Shown in pieces: positions 22,318-33,926 of a stretch of DNA of 64,000 bases. Numbering within the stretch: the first letter of the stretch is position 1; each line of letters begins with the position of its first letter. Origin of the DNA: Apoderus coryli (Eukaryota; Arthropoda; Insecta; Coleoptera; Attelabidae); contig OU452198.1 of NCBI GenBank assembly GCA_911728435.2, forward strand, positions 20,432,001-20,496,000, written 5' to 3'. The notes beneath the pieces are model-generated. The model made no database searches, was not told the DNA's origin, and saw nothing but the letters and a program-made list of their open reading frames with translations. The position numbers were made by a program, and so were the translations under genes.

Positions 22318-23290
22318 AATCAAGTACAAGGTTTCATTTTTCTTAATATAACATATTCTAAAATAAGAAATAAGTAAATTTCATAATGTGTACAACAGTT
22401 TGAACAATAGATGTTTCTTACCATTTTGTGAAAAAAGGGGTTATGTGGACATTTTATATAAGTAACATAAACTCAATTGCACTGCATTATATGAAAAGTA
22501 AAATAAAACTTTGGAATTTAACATAAACTTAAATAATAACTTATTATTAATGGCATAATGTTTTTATTTATATTGAAAGTGTTTCTTTTTGTTTATCATT
22601 ATTGATTTTCAAGAAATTTTAAGAAAATTTTTAAGTTGTTTTCAACATTTTTAGCAACTAATGGTAAATGACAAATGTCAATTGTTGAGGTTATGTTTAT
22701 ACAGATTCTTCTTAAATCTAGTTGTTGTTGAAACCAGATCATCCTTTTACAATATCACGAACAATAATTGAAGCGAAATGATTAAATTGTGTTGTTATGC
22801 TGTAGACTGAGATTCATAATTCAATTTTGTTTGAAAAATGAATAGGGTTGTTGTTATTATGAAAGATCACCTTGTTAATTGAAATATGTATTCAACGATA
22901 AAGAGGAAATTATTGATTATAGGATATGAAGTGAGGTGAGGTTTTAAGTAGTTGAGGGTTAGCAAGTGAGTAAGATGTAATTGAGGAAAAATTCAAATTA
23001 AATATAATATTCCAATTATGTGGTGGTTTAGTGGTGGTAGTTGTATGTAGTGTTCGAAAACGTTGTAATGGGACTTGTATATTGAGTAGAATTTGTGTTT
23101 GTTGTTGTGACTCTACTATTAAAGAATACAGTAATTGGTAGAAAAGAAATTTTGGGTTATGTAGGGATAGGTGTTGACACTTGAAGGTTAGGCGTTAGAT
23201 ATTTTGATATGTTTTGATTGAGGTTAGGATATTGATTTTAAAATTTTGTAAAGTAATAAAGTAACGAATTTTAAAGGGATTTGATTTGTA

Positions 23291-25553
23291 TTATTTAGGT
23301 ATTTCATTAAAAGTTAAAGAATTAAAGAATGGAATACAATCGAGCTCTAACTGATCGTTAACACAGTTGTAGTTGGGGTCACGTTTGTGTAAATTAATTT
23401 CAAGGGATTCCAGTACGTTAAGTAATGTGCTTTTGGAACAGGTGTGAAGTATTTTGGTATTAGTTTCTATGTTGAAAGAATGATGTTGATTGATAACATG
23501 GTTGGCGAAAGAAGAGTTACTATTGATATCATCTTGGTTTTCTTGTGTTGCTTTATCAATAATTTTGAGATGTTCTTTAATTCTTATTTCGAAACTGCGA
23601 CCTGTTTGTCCGATATAAACTGTGTTACAATTATCAAATCCACATTGCAAGAGATAGACACCTGATTTATTTAACCAATGGGTACTGGATTTGCTATTGT
23701 CTAAGAATTTGCCAATAGTGTGGTTAGTTTTGAAGCAGATTTGTATGTTGTACATGGCAAAGAGTTTTTTTGATGGAATACATGAATGGTGCGACATATG
23801 TGATAGGGAAGTACCTAATATCATTGTTGTTTGAATGAGAGGTAAGACAATTAAAGGTGTTTCTTATCGTATGTTTATAATATATCTTGTTAATTGTAGG
23901 TATAGGATAATGATTTGATTTAGCTAAGTGATATATGTGTGCTAACTCAGAATTAAAGTTTTCAAGAGACATGGGGATATGGAAAAGGCGGAAAAAGTAA
24001 GATTCAAACGTAGAAAATTTATGGGAGGCTTGATGGTTCGAGAAATAATCTATCACCGAATCGGTTGAGGTAGGTTTATGATAAATGGAGAATTTTAATT
24101 CAGTATTATTTCTATAAATGAGAAGGTCTAAATATGGTATAGAGTTATTGGTTTCTATTTCTAGTGTGAATTTGATGCGGTTATGCAGTGAGTTCATGAA
24201 GTTAAGAACAAAAGGAATATCATGTTCTGGGCATTGGAGAATAGCTAAGATGTCGTCTGCATAACGCTTAAAAAATAGAAACTTGGGGCCATGTTGAACA
24301 TCAGATAGCATTTTAGAATCAATGGTAGACATGAATATTTCAGCTAAGAGAGAAGATATGCTGTTTCCCATACCCAAACCATCCAACTGTCTGTAGAATT
24401 TGTTATTGAAATGAAAGAAATTTTGTTCAAGATTAGTATAAAAAAGTTTAAGTAAATTATTTATGTCGGATAAATTTAATTGTGATTTAGAAATTAAAAG
24501 ATCTTTGACTAAGTTTACACTTTCATTTATTGGAATGCTGCTATATAGGTTTTTGACATCAAATGAAACTAATTTGGCGTTAAGGGGGCAATGTATATTC
24601 TTTAGGTTATTTGCAAGTTCAATTGAATTTTTAACGGAATGTTCTGATTTAAAGTTAGTTTGAATTCTTAAAGTGTAGTTTAACCAATTAGATAGTTTAG
24701 CAGCAGGGGTTCCAGCGAAACATACTATAGGGCGTGCAGCAATTTGGGGTTTGTGTATTTTAAGTAGAGCTCTAAGTTCAGGAGTTTTAATGTTCATGTT
24801 ATAAAGTTTAAATTTATTAGTATTGAGGTTTCTTAGTGTGTCTTTACATGAATTAAGAGTTTTGTTAAGCTTAATGTGATACTGTTTTGTGGGATTAGAG
24901 GGAATTTCTAAGAAGTCAGGGTTGTCTAGGAACTCTTCAACTTTATTAACGTAGAATTGTTTATTACAGATGACAGTTGTGTTGCCTTTATCAGCACGTG
25001 AAAGGATGAGGTTATTATCAGTTATTTTCTTTTTAATGGATTTTAGGATTTTGTTATCATCTTGAATGTTTTGGTATTGTGTATGGTGTGTGAAAGCTTT
25101 ATTTAGCTGTTGAGATATGTTAGAGCGTAATATTTCTTTATTCAATGGGTTAGAATTTTCGATTATCGATTCACATTCAGCAGCTGTTTTATTAAGAGTG
25201 TTTCGATTAATTGGAACAAAGTTGTTAAATTTGAAGCTCTTATGAAGATACTCATATTCGTTTTCACTGAAGTTAAAGTTTGAAAGGTTAATAGTTCGAG
25301 CGTGAAAATTGAAAGTGTTAGCTGGTAAATTCTGGGGGAATTCTGTATTAAAGTTAGAATTGTCAAAACTTTGGTTTGGGGAATGAATAGGAGACTGGTT
25401 AGCATTGTTGAAATGAATAGGAGACTGGTTAGCATTGTTGGTTGTATCAATGTTGATTTTTTGGTACTTTGAAGCGCCAAAACAATTATAAAAAACAAAT
25501 ACAAATTTGAAATAATTATGCTTGGAACATAATATTGAAACAGAAAAATACAT
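23291..25553 (-). pseudogene. Penelope-like RT plus GIY-YIG endonuclease, one apparent frameshift
   Basis: The upstream frame (25553-23724, 609 residues) holds the Penelope-specific DKG motif (ILSRADKGNTTVI, ~188), VSFDVKNLYSSIP (~330), QLDGLGMGNSISSLLAEIF (~389) and the catalytic YADD at 431-434. The downstream frame (to 23291) holds the linker and the endonuclease: SGVYLLQCGFDNC, NTVYIGQTGRSFEIRIKEHL with the catalytic Arg, then NHV...H. The frames overlap at 23724-23824; a run of seven T at ~23765-23771 is the likely site of a one-base indel, which could be a sequencing error. A 30-bp direct duplication near 25390-25440 doubles NANQSPIH at the N-terminus. The protein would prime reverse transcription at a nicked target. 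Confidence 0.85.
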
Positions 25554-25600
25554 CCATTTGGTTTTGTCATTTTGTAGATTTTATTTTTCAAAATAAATAT

Positions 25601-26123
25601 TTTTAATTAGGATTGTCATTCAACCATAGAATTATAATTTCGAAGTTTACAATAATAATATGAAACAATTATTTGAGGAGGACACAAAAGCACAACTCAA
25701 TAATGACAACATAATGTAACTTAATCAATAGAGGCCCAACTTAATGCTCAACTCAATATTGATATCAAAATGTCAATATGCCAAAAGAGGTGCTTATTAT
25801 TTTTTTTTTAATAAGAGATTGTAGAAAAATCTCAATTATTAGCAAGTTTAAGGTATCCTCAACTCTGATTTTATGGAAAAACTATCCTCAACTCAAATTT
25901 TTACTGTTTCATTTATTCAAATGGTTAGGTCAGTATTGACAACCAAATGTAAACATATCGATAGACGTGCAAACATATTAATGTTGCCAATAAGAGACTA
26001 AAAAATCTCAATTATTAGCTAAATTTATGTAATTCTCAAGCTGAAATAATGATACAAAGAGTATTTCTAAAGATCAACAGCGAGATTGCATGTTATTAAT
26101 GTGATATGACTGGAAATATATAC
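25601..26123. other. No gene recognised
   Basis: AT-rich DNA between the Penelope element and the Helitron stop codon; the Helitron 3' end should lie here. I did not find a convincing terminal hairpin plus CTRR in the minus orientation. Confidence 0.4.
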
Positions 26124-27506
26124 TTAACGTACAATTTCCGTAAAAACAATGTTTTTAGTGTAGATCTCATCAGAAGTAGGGCGTAATTTACCTTGTGAGC
26201 TGGTGTTCTCTACACAAACATGTACACAATCCAAACCTTTCGTACGACTGAAGGCAGTGTACATCATCCCATGGGTAAATACAGGATAAGGTAAATAAAT
26301 ATTTATCTTGTCAAATGTTTGACCTTGGGATTTATTAATTGTCATAGCGTATGCAACTCTAACTGGAAATTGTCGACGTCGCAACTTGAAAGGAAGAGAG
26401 GCGACAGTCTCAGTTAAATCAATACGCGGAATCAAGACAGTATGATCAGTTAAGGTTCCTGTCATATCGATTCGTCTCGCTTCAATGCTATGTTGGTGCA
26501 ATCGAGTAATTAGTAACCGAGTGCCATTGCATAAACTCAGATTAAACAGAGATTCATGTTGCGTAAAAGCATAACTACAACTCCAACCTTTAAAATCAAT
26601 TTATGTTCTGGCATGCCATTTGGTTGGAGTGAGTTAAGCGATTCAACAGGATAATTGGCTGCCTCAATTTCTTCATCGTTTTCATATAAAATTTTGTCCG
26701 CACTATAATAGGTAGTGGCAGGACCTTCCATATTTTGAACGATTCCAAAATTTATGGCATTGCAATGTTCGTTTAGGGGTGCTAGAATGGCACACTTAGG
26801 AACAGTTCCTGGTTGCAAATTTGGAAAACAAATTGTCAAAAGTTCCTCTTTGGAAGCCACTAAACATTGTGCTGGAACCACAAATAGACTTGGTATGGAA
26901 GGAATATTGACAGAAGGTAAAGTGTTGTTTCCCAAGTGTAGCAACCATTCGGAAAATTCTCGTTCTTCTGGACGTGCTCGCACGTTAGTAACTAATTGCA
27001 ATTTGGTAAATGATTGCCACAGAAAGCTGTATTGCAGAGTTTCTGCAACAATTTGTGACCGATATGCGTTAGGCATGACAGGTAATGTTTGACGAAAGTT
27101 ACCAGAAAGTAGGATAACTTTTCCGCCGAATAATTTGTCATTGCCGCACAAATCTTTTAAAACTCTGTTGATGAGTTCTAACGCTAATCTAGGTATCATT
27201 GACATTTCATCAAAAATGATGAGCTGGGCATTTCTGATAGAACGACCATCTTGACTATTAGCTCGCAGTTCTGAGACAGACGTATCTGTAAGGGGAACTG
27301 GAGGTTTGAAGCGAGAGTGTAAAGTCCTACCTTGTTTCATTAAGCTGGCACTAATGCCAGTCCAAGATACAGGTATTACGGGAAGTTCTCTACCATTCAA
27401 ATACGTAATCAAAGCGTTAAAAACAAAAGTTTTTCCCGCTCCAGCGCAACCAGTGACAGCGAATAGGCGTGGTTCCAAATTGTCATTTTCAACAGCATTT
27501 ATAACT
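26124..27506 (-). pseudogene. Helitron PIF1-like helicase domain
   Basis: The exon begins after an acceptor AG at 27507-27508. Motifs in order: FAVTGCAGAGKTFVFNALI (Walker A), LIIFDEMSMIPRLALELINR (Walker B), KVILLSGNFRQTLPVM (family usually has a GDFRQ Asp; here Asn), AILAPLNEHCNAIN, then after a frameshift near 26535 LCNGTRLLITRLHQH, FPVRVAYAMTINKSQGQTF, and MMYTAFSRTK. This is a superfamily-1 helicase, which unwinds DNA during rolling-circle transposition. The two frames (27506-26537 and 26501-26124) must be joined across the frameshift. It is preceded by a 486-bp intron containing a foldback-type repeat. Confidence 0.85.
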
Positions 27507-27992
27507 CTGAAACGGAAAAAAAAAGTATATGTAAAAGGTTGTTGTTGCATAACTGTTAGGTGACTGAATTTAAAGTGTAATTGCAAAAGTACAGAGTAGC
27601 TATTTATCTACCAAGGGAATTATAATCTAGTAATGTCCGTGGTGTATACCGTGCTTGTAATTTTTCTATGTTTGTAAAAATAATGTCAGAGTCAGAAATA
27701 AATAAAAACTAAAATTGCCAAAAATTGTATTTTAAAAAATTTTTGAAAACGGCTAAAGTTACTTTACTTTTAAAAATTTCATTTGAAAGGTATTTATATT
27801 GTACAACTTTTTTTTTAATTTAACCGACGTTGTAAATTTCACCGTTTCCAAGATTCCAATGGTATCTCATTCTTATTTTGGACACAGTATATAATGCTCG
27901 TAAAGAATATCCACTGGTGTTATGGATATGTTAATGCATGTTATTTGCAATACAGTATGAAGCAATAATACAAAAGTACAAAAGAAATTTAC
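27507..27992 (-). other. Helitron intron carrying a dispersed repeat
   Basis: GT-AG intron: donor at 27992-27991, acceptor at 27508-27507, joining CGACAG to AGTTAT in frame (FDR|VINAVEND). The interior (27640-27895) is a single copy of the unit that is tandemly repeated at 35300-36990, including AATAATGTCAG...ATAAATAAAAACTAAAAT and the end motif TTGGACACAGTATATAAT. Confidence 0.75.
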
Positions 27993-28708
27993 CTGTCGAA
28001 AACGTTGCGCTGATCTTCATTTAATTGATCTCGCATTTGAATTCCTGCGAGGAGTTCATCTTGAGGATTTATAGGTACCTCATTTAATTCCAATCTTTCT
28101 TGTGGTTCTGGAAGATTGAAATCAGACAAACGTTTGTTGTTTCTCAACATAATGCTCTGTATAAATGCAAGCGTTTGTTGTTCCGCTCTGTTGTTATTGT
28201 AACCGCGATGAATGTAATCTTCCATCATACAGTCACGAAAAACTTCCCACAATTCCAATGGATTAGTTACTTCTCCGAAGATCAAGATGTGAGCAAAAAG
28301 TCTTCTAATAACTTTAGGTACTTGGTGCTCTCGAGCTTCTTGTAATGCTCGGTTCCATTCTTGATCATCGTCAAGAAGTAAACGTGCACGGCACGCATCC
28401 AGGAAAGTATCGTACAAAGTTCCTGCAAGTATGCATAAAAAAAGTTTAGCAGAATGAAATACTTAAAAGAAAGAATTCCTTACCATCAACAGTGCGCAGA
28501 TCTTCGTATGATGTGGCTCCTCTAACATGTAATAACAATACTCGGAGATAGTATTGTTCTGTGTTGCGAATGGATACATTGTACATTCTAGCAATCATTT
28601 TTTCAACGCCTCGTTGCCGTTGTTGCCAACGTTTTTGAGGCGTTTTCCAGACATAATGTTGGGGAATGTCTGGGTAACGATGTTGGCGAGCGCCAACATC
28701 TTCTCGAT
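27993..28708 (-). pseudogene. Helitron exons linking Rep and helicase
   Basis: Two exons: 28708-28484, encoding LTDWFRLNREDVGARQHRYP and PQHYVWKTPQKRWQQRQRG, a conserved Helitron linker, and 28422-27993, encoding LYDTFLDACRARLLLDDDQE and ending DQLNEDQRNVFDR. They are joined across a 61-bp intron (28423-28483) with phase kept (GATG|GAACTTTG). The first exon is out of frame with the Rep exon by one base near 28720. Confidence 0.75.
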
Positions 28709-30550
28709 TCAATCTAAACCAATCTGTAAGCTTGTTGTTTGATTTCTCTCAACAGCTTGACGTTCATTGCCCCTTTCAAAATGAACAATATTCCTGTGTG
28801 GTAAATGCACTGGAAGACGATAAACAGTATGTGTTATATCATGAATTTTATATTGATTAATATGATATGCAGCCTCAGGTGCAGTTACGTATCTGCCAGC
28901 TAAATATGTTTCAGTCTCGTCATAATTTAGTACGTTGCGTACTTCCAAAGGAAGGAGAGCACGGTCAACGCCTTTGAAAACATATTTGTGGAGATATTTC
29001 ACGGCCCTAGTATTAGCACAAACATCAATATTAATATGTGTTTGATACCTAAGTAAAAGATATCGATTATAGGGAACAACCCATTTGTTATCAACATGAG
29101 TGTTCCTAATGAATGCTTCCCTACCATTGTTTGGTCTTTTGAAAGTCACTCTACCATGAGGATCAATAGTAGTTTCATCACAAAAGTTGTGGGGATACTT
29201 TCGTTTGCAGCGGCCGTCCTCCATGCATGAAGCATTAGGATTTTCAGGGCCACATGGAGAGTGTATCATGTGTTTTACAACCAAGCTAAATAACTCTGGT
29301 TCTAAATCACGACCTGGAAGTTCAGCAGAAACAGCTTGATTTATGCGTTTTGTATCCATTAGTTTGTCTTCTGCTCTTAGAGTCAAAACTATATGGGCAT
29401 GTGGAAGACCACGTTTTTGAAATTCTATAGTATAGAATTGACAAACTGGGACGCCGAAAATACAGTGATCTAAAATTTCTTTCAGTAACTGATTTAATTT
29501 GGTATTGAAGACCCTTGCTACCAACATAGGATGATTATTAGGATCATCATTTGGAGGAATGTTCTCCACAATCTCTCGCCAATTAGGATTGCAAGTGACT
29601 GTAATGAATAGTGTTGGAGTTCCAAATTTACTATTTAGACAGAGACTGTCCTGAAACAATTGATGCATGTATCTGGGTCCACCCACGTATGTGGAGGGCA
29701 AAATGACCATTCGGCCGACTTGTTCTGCTTCGTTTTCAACAGCTACTCGATGGAGATAGTCCATGAGTCCCTGGTAATATTCAGCCCGAAGGCGACCCTG
29801 ATTTTGTTTGATGTATTCAATATTATTTGCTTCCATGCGAATAAATGCAGAAACAGTGAATTGTTGGGTCAACTGAGCAGCGTGTTTAAATCGGTCAAAT
29901 GGAGTTTCGTCATTTTCACGCCTGTATGCTAATCGAAATGCATAATACTGACACAATGTCACTCTTGTATTGGCATTCCTGTGGGTTAGTTCAAGAGACC
30001 ACCCAAATTCCCCATTTGGAAATAATAATGGAAAAGATAAAGGATCGACCCTTGAATCCAAGTGCGAAAGCTGGTGAAATAATTCACGCCTACCTGGACC
30101 TTCAATTTGATTACGAACGAAAATTCTGAGATTTGATGTAGGAGGAAGTTCATTGTTAAACGGATATACAGCGGCTACTTCGTTTACAGTAGGTAAACCG
30201 AAACGTCTGTCTCCTCTAACAGCTAACAATTCTAACACTACATTTGGAATTTCGTTATTGCGTTGTTGTTCTCGTTCGAACACTTCGCGTAGCATCATAT
30301 ATGCATTAGCATATGGAGTAAATGTACGCATGACATTTTCCAAGATTTGAATCAAATTGATATTGAGATTATAACGTGGTTGATTGGCTATGCGCTGATT
30401 TATTGCGGCATTAGCATCCAAATAATATATTGGACCACGATTGGGCTGTGGATTAGCTATATTAACATTTGAATAATGATAATATACTTTCTTTTGCACA
30501 GAATATGTGAATGGGCCTGGATTTTGAAATTCTCTAAGATTTGCCATCAT
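28709..30550 (-). pseudogene. Helitron Rep (HUH) nuclease domain
   Basis: 613 open codons. Family features: SHLDSRVDPLSFPLLFPNGE (~162), TPTLFITVTCNPNW (~311), the HUH motif PHAHIVL at residues 384-386 (metal ligands), and the two catalytic tyrosines in VKYLHKYVFKG (residues 519 and 523), the Y2 arrangement of Helitrons. The ORF is open, so the nuclease core itself is intact. Frameshifts separate it from the N-terminal exon (at ~30550) and the linker exon (at ~28720). The role is nicking and joining of DNA in rolling-circle transposition. Confidence 0.9.
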
Positions 30551-31136
30551 CTAGCAAATTGAAAAGCATTGTTATAGCGAATGGAATTTCTTTTAAATTC
30601 TCTAGATAATGGATGACGACCTGTAAGTAATTGTTGCAAGACTGGTGGAAAAGGCTGTAGGGTCGGCAGATTATCAACATGAAGTTTACCACCTTTACAA
30701 CATTTACTATAAATTGATCGGGTTGTACGTTCTAGGAAGAAATGCAAAGCACCACAAAACGTGCATTCTCTATCCATAGCTCCAAGATGTAGAGGTTCTG
30801 CGTTCCTTTCAAAACCATGCAAATAACCTTGTCTTAAATTTCTCAGGCGATCCAGGTCAGCCATAAGAACATTGACTTCTTCTTGATATTGGGCCAATCT
30901 GTCAGCCAAGTCATTTTGATTGTGGTCATGAAGATTGTCGTTATTGACAACTTCTAATGGAGCATCAGGTAAATTGTCGTTGTTGACTATCTCCAATTGT
31001 TCAATTTCCATGTCGACAACAGCTTCCAGTGGAACATTTTGAATTTGAAGGTTGTCGTCATGGGCATTGTGTAATTCCTCAATGTCCATAGGAATTATTT
31101 GTTGATTTCGAATCTCTTCTTCGTCATTACCGTGAA
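30547..31136 (-). pseudogene. Helitron N-terminal Cys-rich exon
   Basis: The exon begins after an acceptor AG at 31137-31138 in phase 1. It holds an acidic Asn/Asp/Leu-rich region followed by a zinc-binding pattern (CTFCGALHFFLERTT, then SKCCKGGKLHV), a normal feature ahead of the Helitron Rep domain, and ends NAFQFAR. The ORF overlaps the Rep ORF by four bases; a single indel there breaks what should be one frame. Confidence 0.8.
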
Positions 31137-32744
31137 CTGAAATAAAATAATATTAAAAATATGTACAAAAAATATTCATATAGGTATATTATTAAAATTG
31201 TTATATCATGAAAATGTGGCTGATGCAATTCATGTTGAATGTTTGATATTTAAAAAAATAGAGAATTAACAAATTGTTTTTTTTTCAAAAGTACAGGGAT
31301 GTAATAGGAAAAAAAATTTAATTTGAAGAATATTTTCGCTAATGCAGCGGTGTTACATACACGTAAAACAACACAACATTGGAATTATCAAAAAAAAAAT
31401 TTTAATTTCTTTAAATTCCCTGTTAATTTTTGCTTCAAAAAGTAATAATTTATTATATAGTTAATGTGAACAGTTATGCAGGAACTTGCCTGTAAACAAA
31501 AGTCTGCAAGTAAAGGGTTTTACTTTCAACTGTGTGTACTTTATTAATACAGGCAAATTTTTGCAAAACTGTTCACTTTAGACATATAAAAAGTTATTTT
31601 TTAAGCAAAAATGAACAGGGAATTTAAAAATATATGTATTTATTCCAGTGGCGGAAAAAAATTTGAGGTAGGTAAAAGTGTAAGGAACCCTTATAGCATG
31701 TCATTGGTTAATTTTTGAAAAAGATGATTTATGTCAAAATATGACATTTTTAAAGAACATATCGGTTACTAAAGTTGAAAAAATATTTGAAAGACTTTTT
31801 GAATTATGACCAAATTTTCGATTTTAAATAAAATTTTTGACACCCTGTATCTAGACAACTAAGCTCTCTAAGGGTATAAATATGTCCCTATATCAAAATA
31901 CATGAATTAGCGAGAGTTTTCTGTGGTAGAGCGTTGTCGGTCGAATTTAGAAACACTCTTAAAGTGATTAGTTGTTTAGAAACACGATGTCAAAGGTTCA
32001 CATTTAAAAACAAAAATTTGCCATAATTCAAAAACTCGTTTAAATATTTTTTTTTCAAATTTAGTGACTGATTTGTTCTTTAAAAAAGTCATTTTGACAT
32101 AAATAATCTGTTTAAAAAAGTAACATGCAAATTTTTTTTGCCACTGGAATAAATATATATTTTTTTTGTTAATTTTCTGTTAATTTTTGCTTAAAAAACG
32201 AATACATTTTTATGTGTTTAAAGTGAAGAGCTTTGCAGGAATTTGCCTCTAAACAAAAGTTTGTAAGTAAAGGTTGCTACTTTCAACTGTGTGTACTTTA
32301 TTAATAAGCATTCTTTACTTGCAGACATTTGTGTAGAAGCAATCCCTGCAAAACCGTTCATTTTAGATTCATAAAAAGTGATAACTTTTTTCAGCAAAAA
32401 TGAACAGGGAATAAAAAAAAAAGATATATTTATTCCAGTGGCGTAAAAAATAGGGAGATAAAGTGTTACTGATCACTATAGCATGCTACTGGTTAATTTT
32501 TTAAAAAGATTATTTATGTCAAAATAAGACTTTTTTAAAGTAAAGTAAAGTCGGTTACTAAATTTGAAAAATCGGTTGTGTCACCCCAAAACTTTCCCGG
32601 CAAGTTATAATATAATCAAGAATATATGAACTGCGTTACGAAACGGAGTTTTAATAATAACTATTATTATAATTGTATTATTTTCCTTAAAATAACCTAA
32701 CAAACTAACTATTTTATTCAAATATTATAAAAAAAAAGTATTGG

Positions 32745-32815
32745 CAGAGCTAGGACTCGAACCTGTAACCTTCCGAATACGAAGCGAACGCCATACCAAT
32801 AATCAACAGAGACTT
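32745..32815 (-). other. tRNA-like segment (likely SINE head or tRNA pseudogene)
   Basis: On minus, GGTTCGAGTCC (32753-32763) matches the pol III B box exactly, followed by TAGCTCTGCCA resembling a tRNA acceptor-stem 3' strand. Upstream, TTATTGGTATGGCG is A-box-like. The 5' acceptor strand does not pair convincingly, so I do not call it a functional tRNA. Confidence 0.5.
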
Positions 32816-33151
32816 TGAATAAAAATCTTCTTTTCTTTAATATACATATACCTTTCAAGTAGGTAACTGCGTGACATTTTAAACGTTATTTTTTCGAGAA
32901 TTATGAGGGCAAATATCAAAAGTGACCTATCGCTGGAAAGCAGATAAAAAATGCTTTGAAATGATGTATCAGTCGACCCCTACTGATAAATGAAAATTTA
33001 GTGGTTGTGTCCACCTCTATAAGAGGGTTTAAGCGATTTCAATCAAAATCTAGTGGCTTCAACCTAGGACTGCCTAAAATTCATATACCAAAATTTAGCT
33101 CAATTGGTTAAAGCGTGTGAGCACTATCGTGGTACAATACATACAGACACA

Positions 33152-33178
33152 CATACATACAAACACACACACACACAC
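33152..33178. repeat. (AC)n microsatellite
   Basis: ACAC dinucleotide run following imperfect ACATAC/ACACAC repeats. Confidence 0.85.
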
Positions 33179-33404
33179 CATGACAGACTTCCATCTGGAA
33201 ATAGTCTTAATCGTCTCAGGGAACTTCAAAATGCTTATATCCGTATTTATGTCAATTTTGTAGCGCGTTAACAATACTTTCCCTGGACGGGAAAGTAAAA
33301 AAATATTTAAAAGACTTTTTGAATTATGGCAAATTTTCGATTTTAAATTAAAATCTTTGATACCCTGTATCTAGACAACTAAGCTGTTTAAAATTATAAA
33401 TATG

Positions 33405-33452
33405 TTTTTTCTGAAGTAATCCATCTATCGAGGAGTGAATAGTATAATTTGA
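33405..33452 (-). mobile_element. Solitary 48-bp Penelope-type terminal segment with 9-bp duplication
   Basis: Copy 1 of the surrounding foldback unit reads ...TATAAATATGTCCC; here 48 bases are inserted and ATAAATATG is present on both sides (33396-33404, 33453-33461). The insert (CTGAAGTAATCCATCTATCG and following bases) is nearly identical to 7013-7052, the outer end of the Penelope-derived insertion in the RAG1-like gene. Confidence 0.65.
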
Positions 33453-33926
33453 ATAAATATGTCTCTATATCAAAATACATTAATTAGCGAGCGTTGTGTG
33501 GTAGAGCGTTGTCGGTGGAATTTAGAAACAGTTGTCTAGACGCAGGGTATCAAAGGTTCAAATTTAAAACACAAAATTTGTCATAATTCAAAAAGGAGTT
33601 TGAATAGTGACACTATTTATCTTCCTATTTTTTATGCCAGTGGAATAAATATACTTTTTTATTATTAAATTCTCTGTTTAAGTTTGCTTGAAGTTATGGG
33701 TCTAAAGTGAACAGTTTTGTCGAAGTTTGCCTGTAAACAAAAATCTGCAAGTAAAGGTTTCAACTGTGTGTACCTTATTAATACGCACCCTTTAATAGTA
33801 GACATTTGTTTAGAGGCAAATGTTTGCAAAACTGTTCACTTTAGAGCTATAAAAAGTTATTACTTTTTTAAGCAAAATGAACAGTGAATAAACGCAGTGG
33901 CTATTTTTTAATTGAATAGTTATTAC

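Larger units (their letters stand above)
22205..25600 (-). mobile_element. Penelope-like element (endonuclease-bearing), nearly intact
   Basis: The single coding region on minus (25553-23291) encodes RT and a GIY-YIG endonuclease. Downstream lie about 1 kb of non-coding sequence and a hammerhead-bearing terminal segment (22205-22330) that begins with GACGTCTGCTCCACAAAAC in plus orientation, the same block as in the insertions at 7013 and 44761. No second hammerhead was found upstream of the ORF, so a 5' pseudo-LTR was not detected. Exact borders are not defined; I saw no clear target duplication. Confidence 0.7.
32568..33298. mobile_element. Non-autonomous insertion with tRNA-like segments inside foldback unit B
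   Basis: Compared with copy 1 of unit B, copy 2 is interrupted here, from TCGGTTGTGTCACCCC to GACGGGAAAGTAAAA. The borders are flanked by A-rich sequence, so the exact duplication is ambiguous. Inside are a tRNA-like segment on minus (32745-32815), an A-box-like segment on plus near 33095-33115, and an (AC)n microsatellite at 33152-33178. The left 130 bp recur at 17835-17955 in the opposite orientation. Confidence 0.55.
31380..33900. repeat. Alternating A-B-A-B-A array of inverted repeats
   Basis: Unit A (about 31385-31640, 32160-32430, 33655-33895) is a hairpin whose arms read roughly TGAACAG...GCAAxxxTTGCCTGTA and complement. Unit B (31643-32156 and 32432-33655) is a larger inverted repeat with ~240-bp arms, each starting TATTCCAGTGGC. 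Copy 2 of B is longer because of two insertions. Interspersed AT-rich spacers separate arms. The A+B period is about 775 bp in the undisturbed copy. Confidence 0.7.
31139..33926. other. Helitron intron (~2.8 kb) filled with foldback repeats
   Basis: Lies between the exon ending at 33927 (donor GTAATA) and the exon beginning at 31136. It contains an alternating array of inverted-repeat units, a 731-bp insertion and a 48-bp Penelope end; these are listed separately. No coding sequence was found. Confidence 0.65.

Noticed and set aside
25601..26123. Helitron 3' terminal hairpin plus CTRR
   Set aside because: I could not find a stable GC hairpin followed by CTRR in the right orientation.
32745..32815. 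Functional tRNA gene on minus
   Set aside because: B box is perfect but the acceptor and D stems do not fold convincingly, and the segment lies in a repeat insertion.
31380..33900. CRISPR-like array
   Set aside because: Repeats are long inverted units with AT-rich spacers, not short direct repeats with unique spacers, and the genome is eukaryotic.
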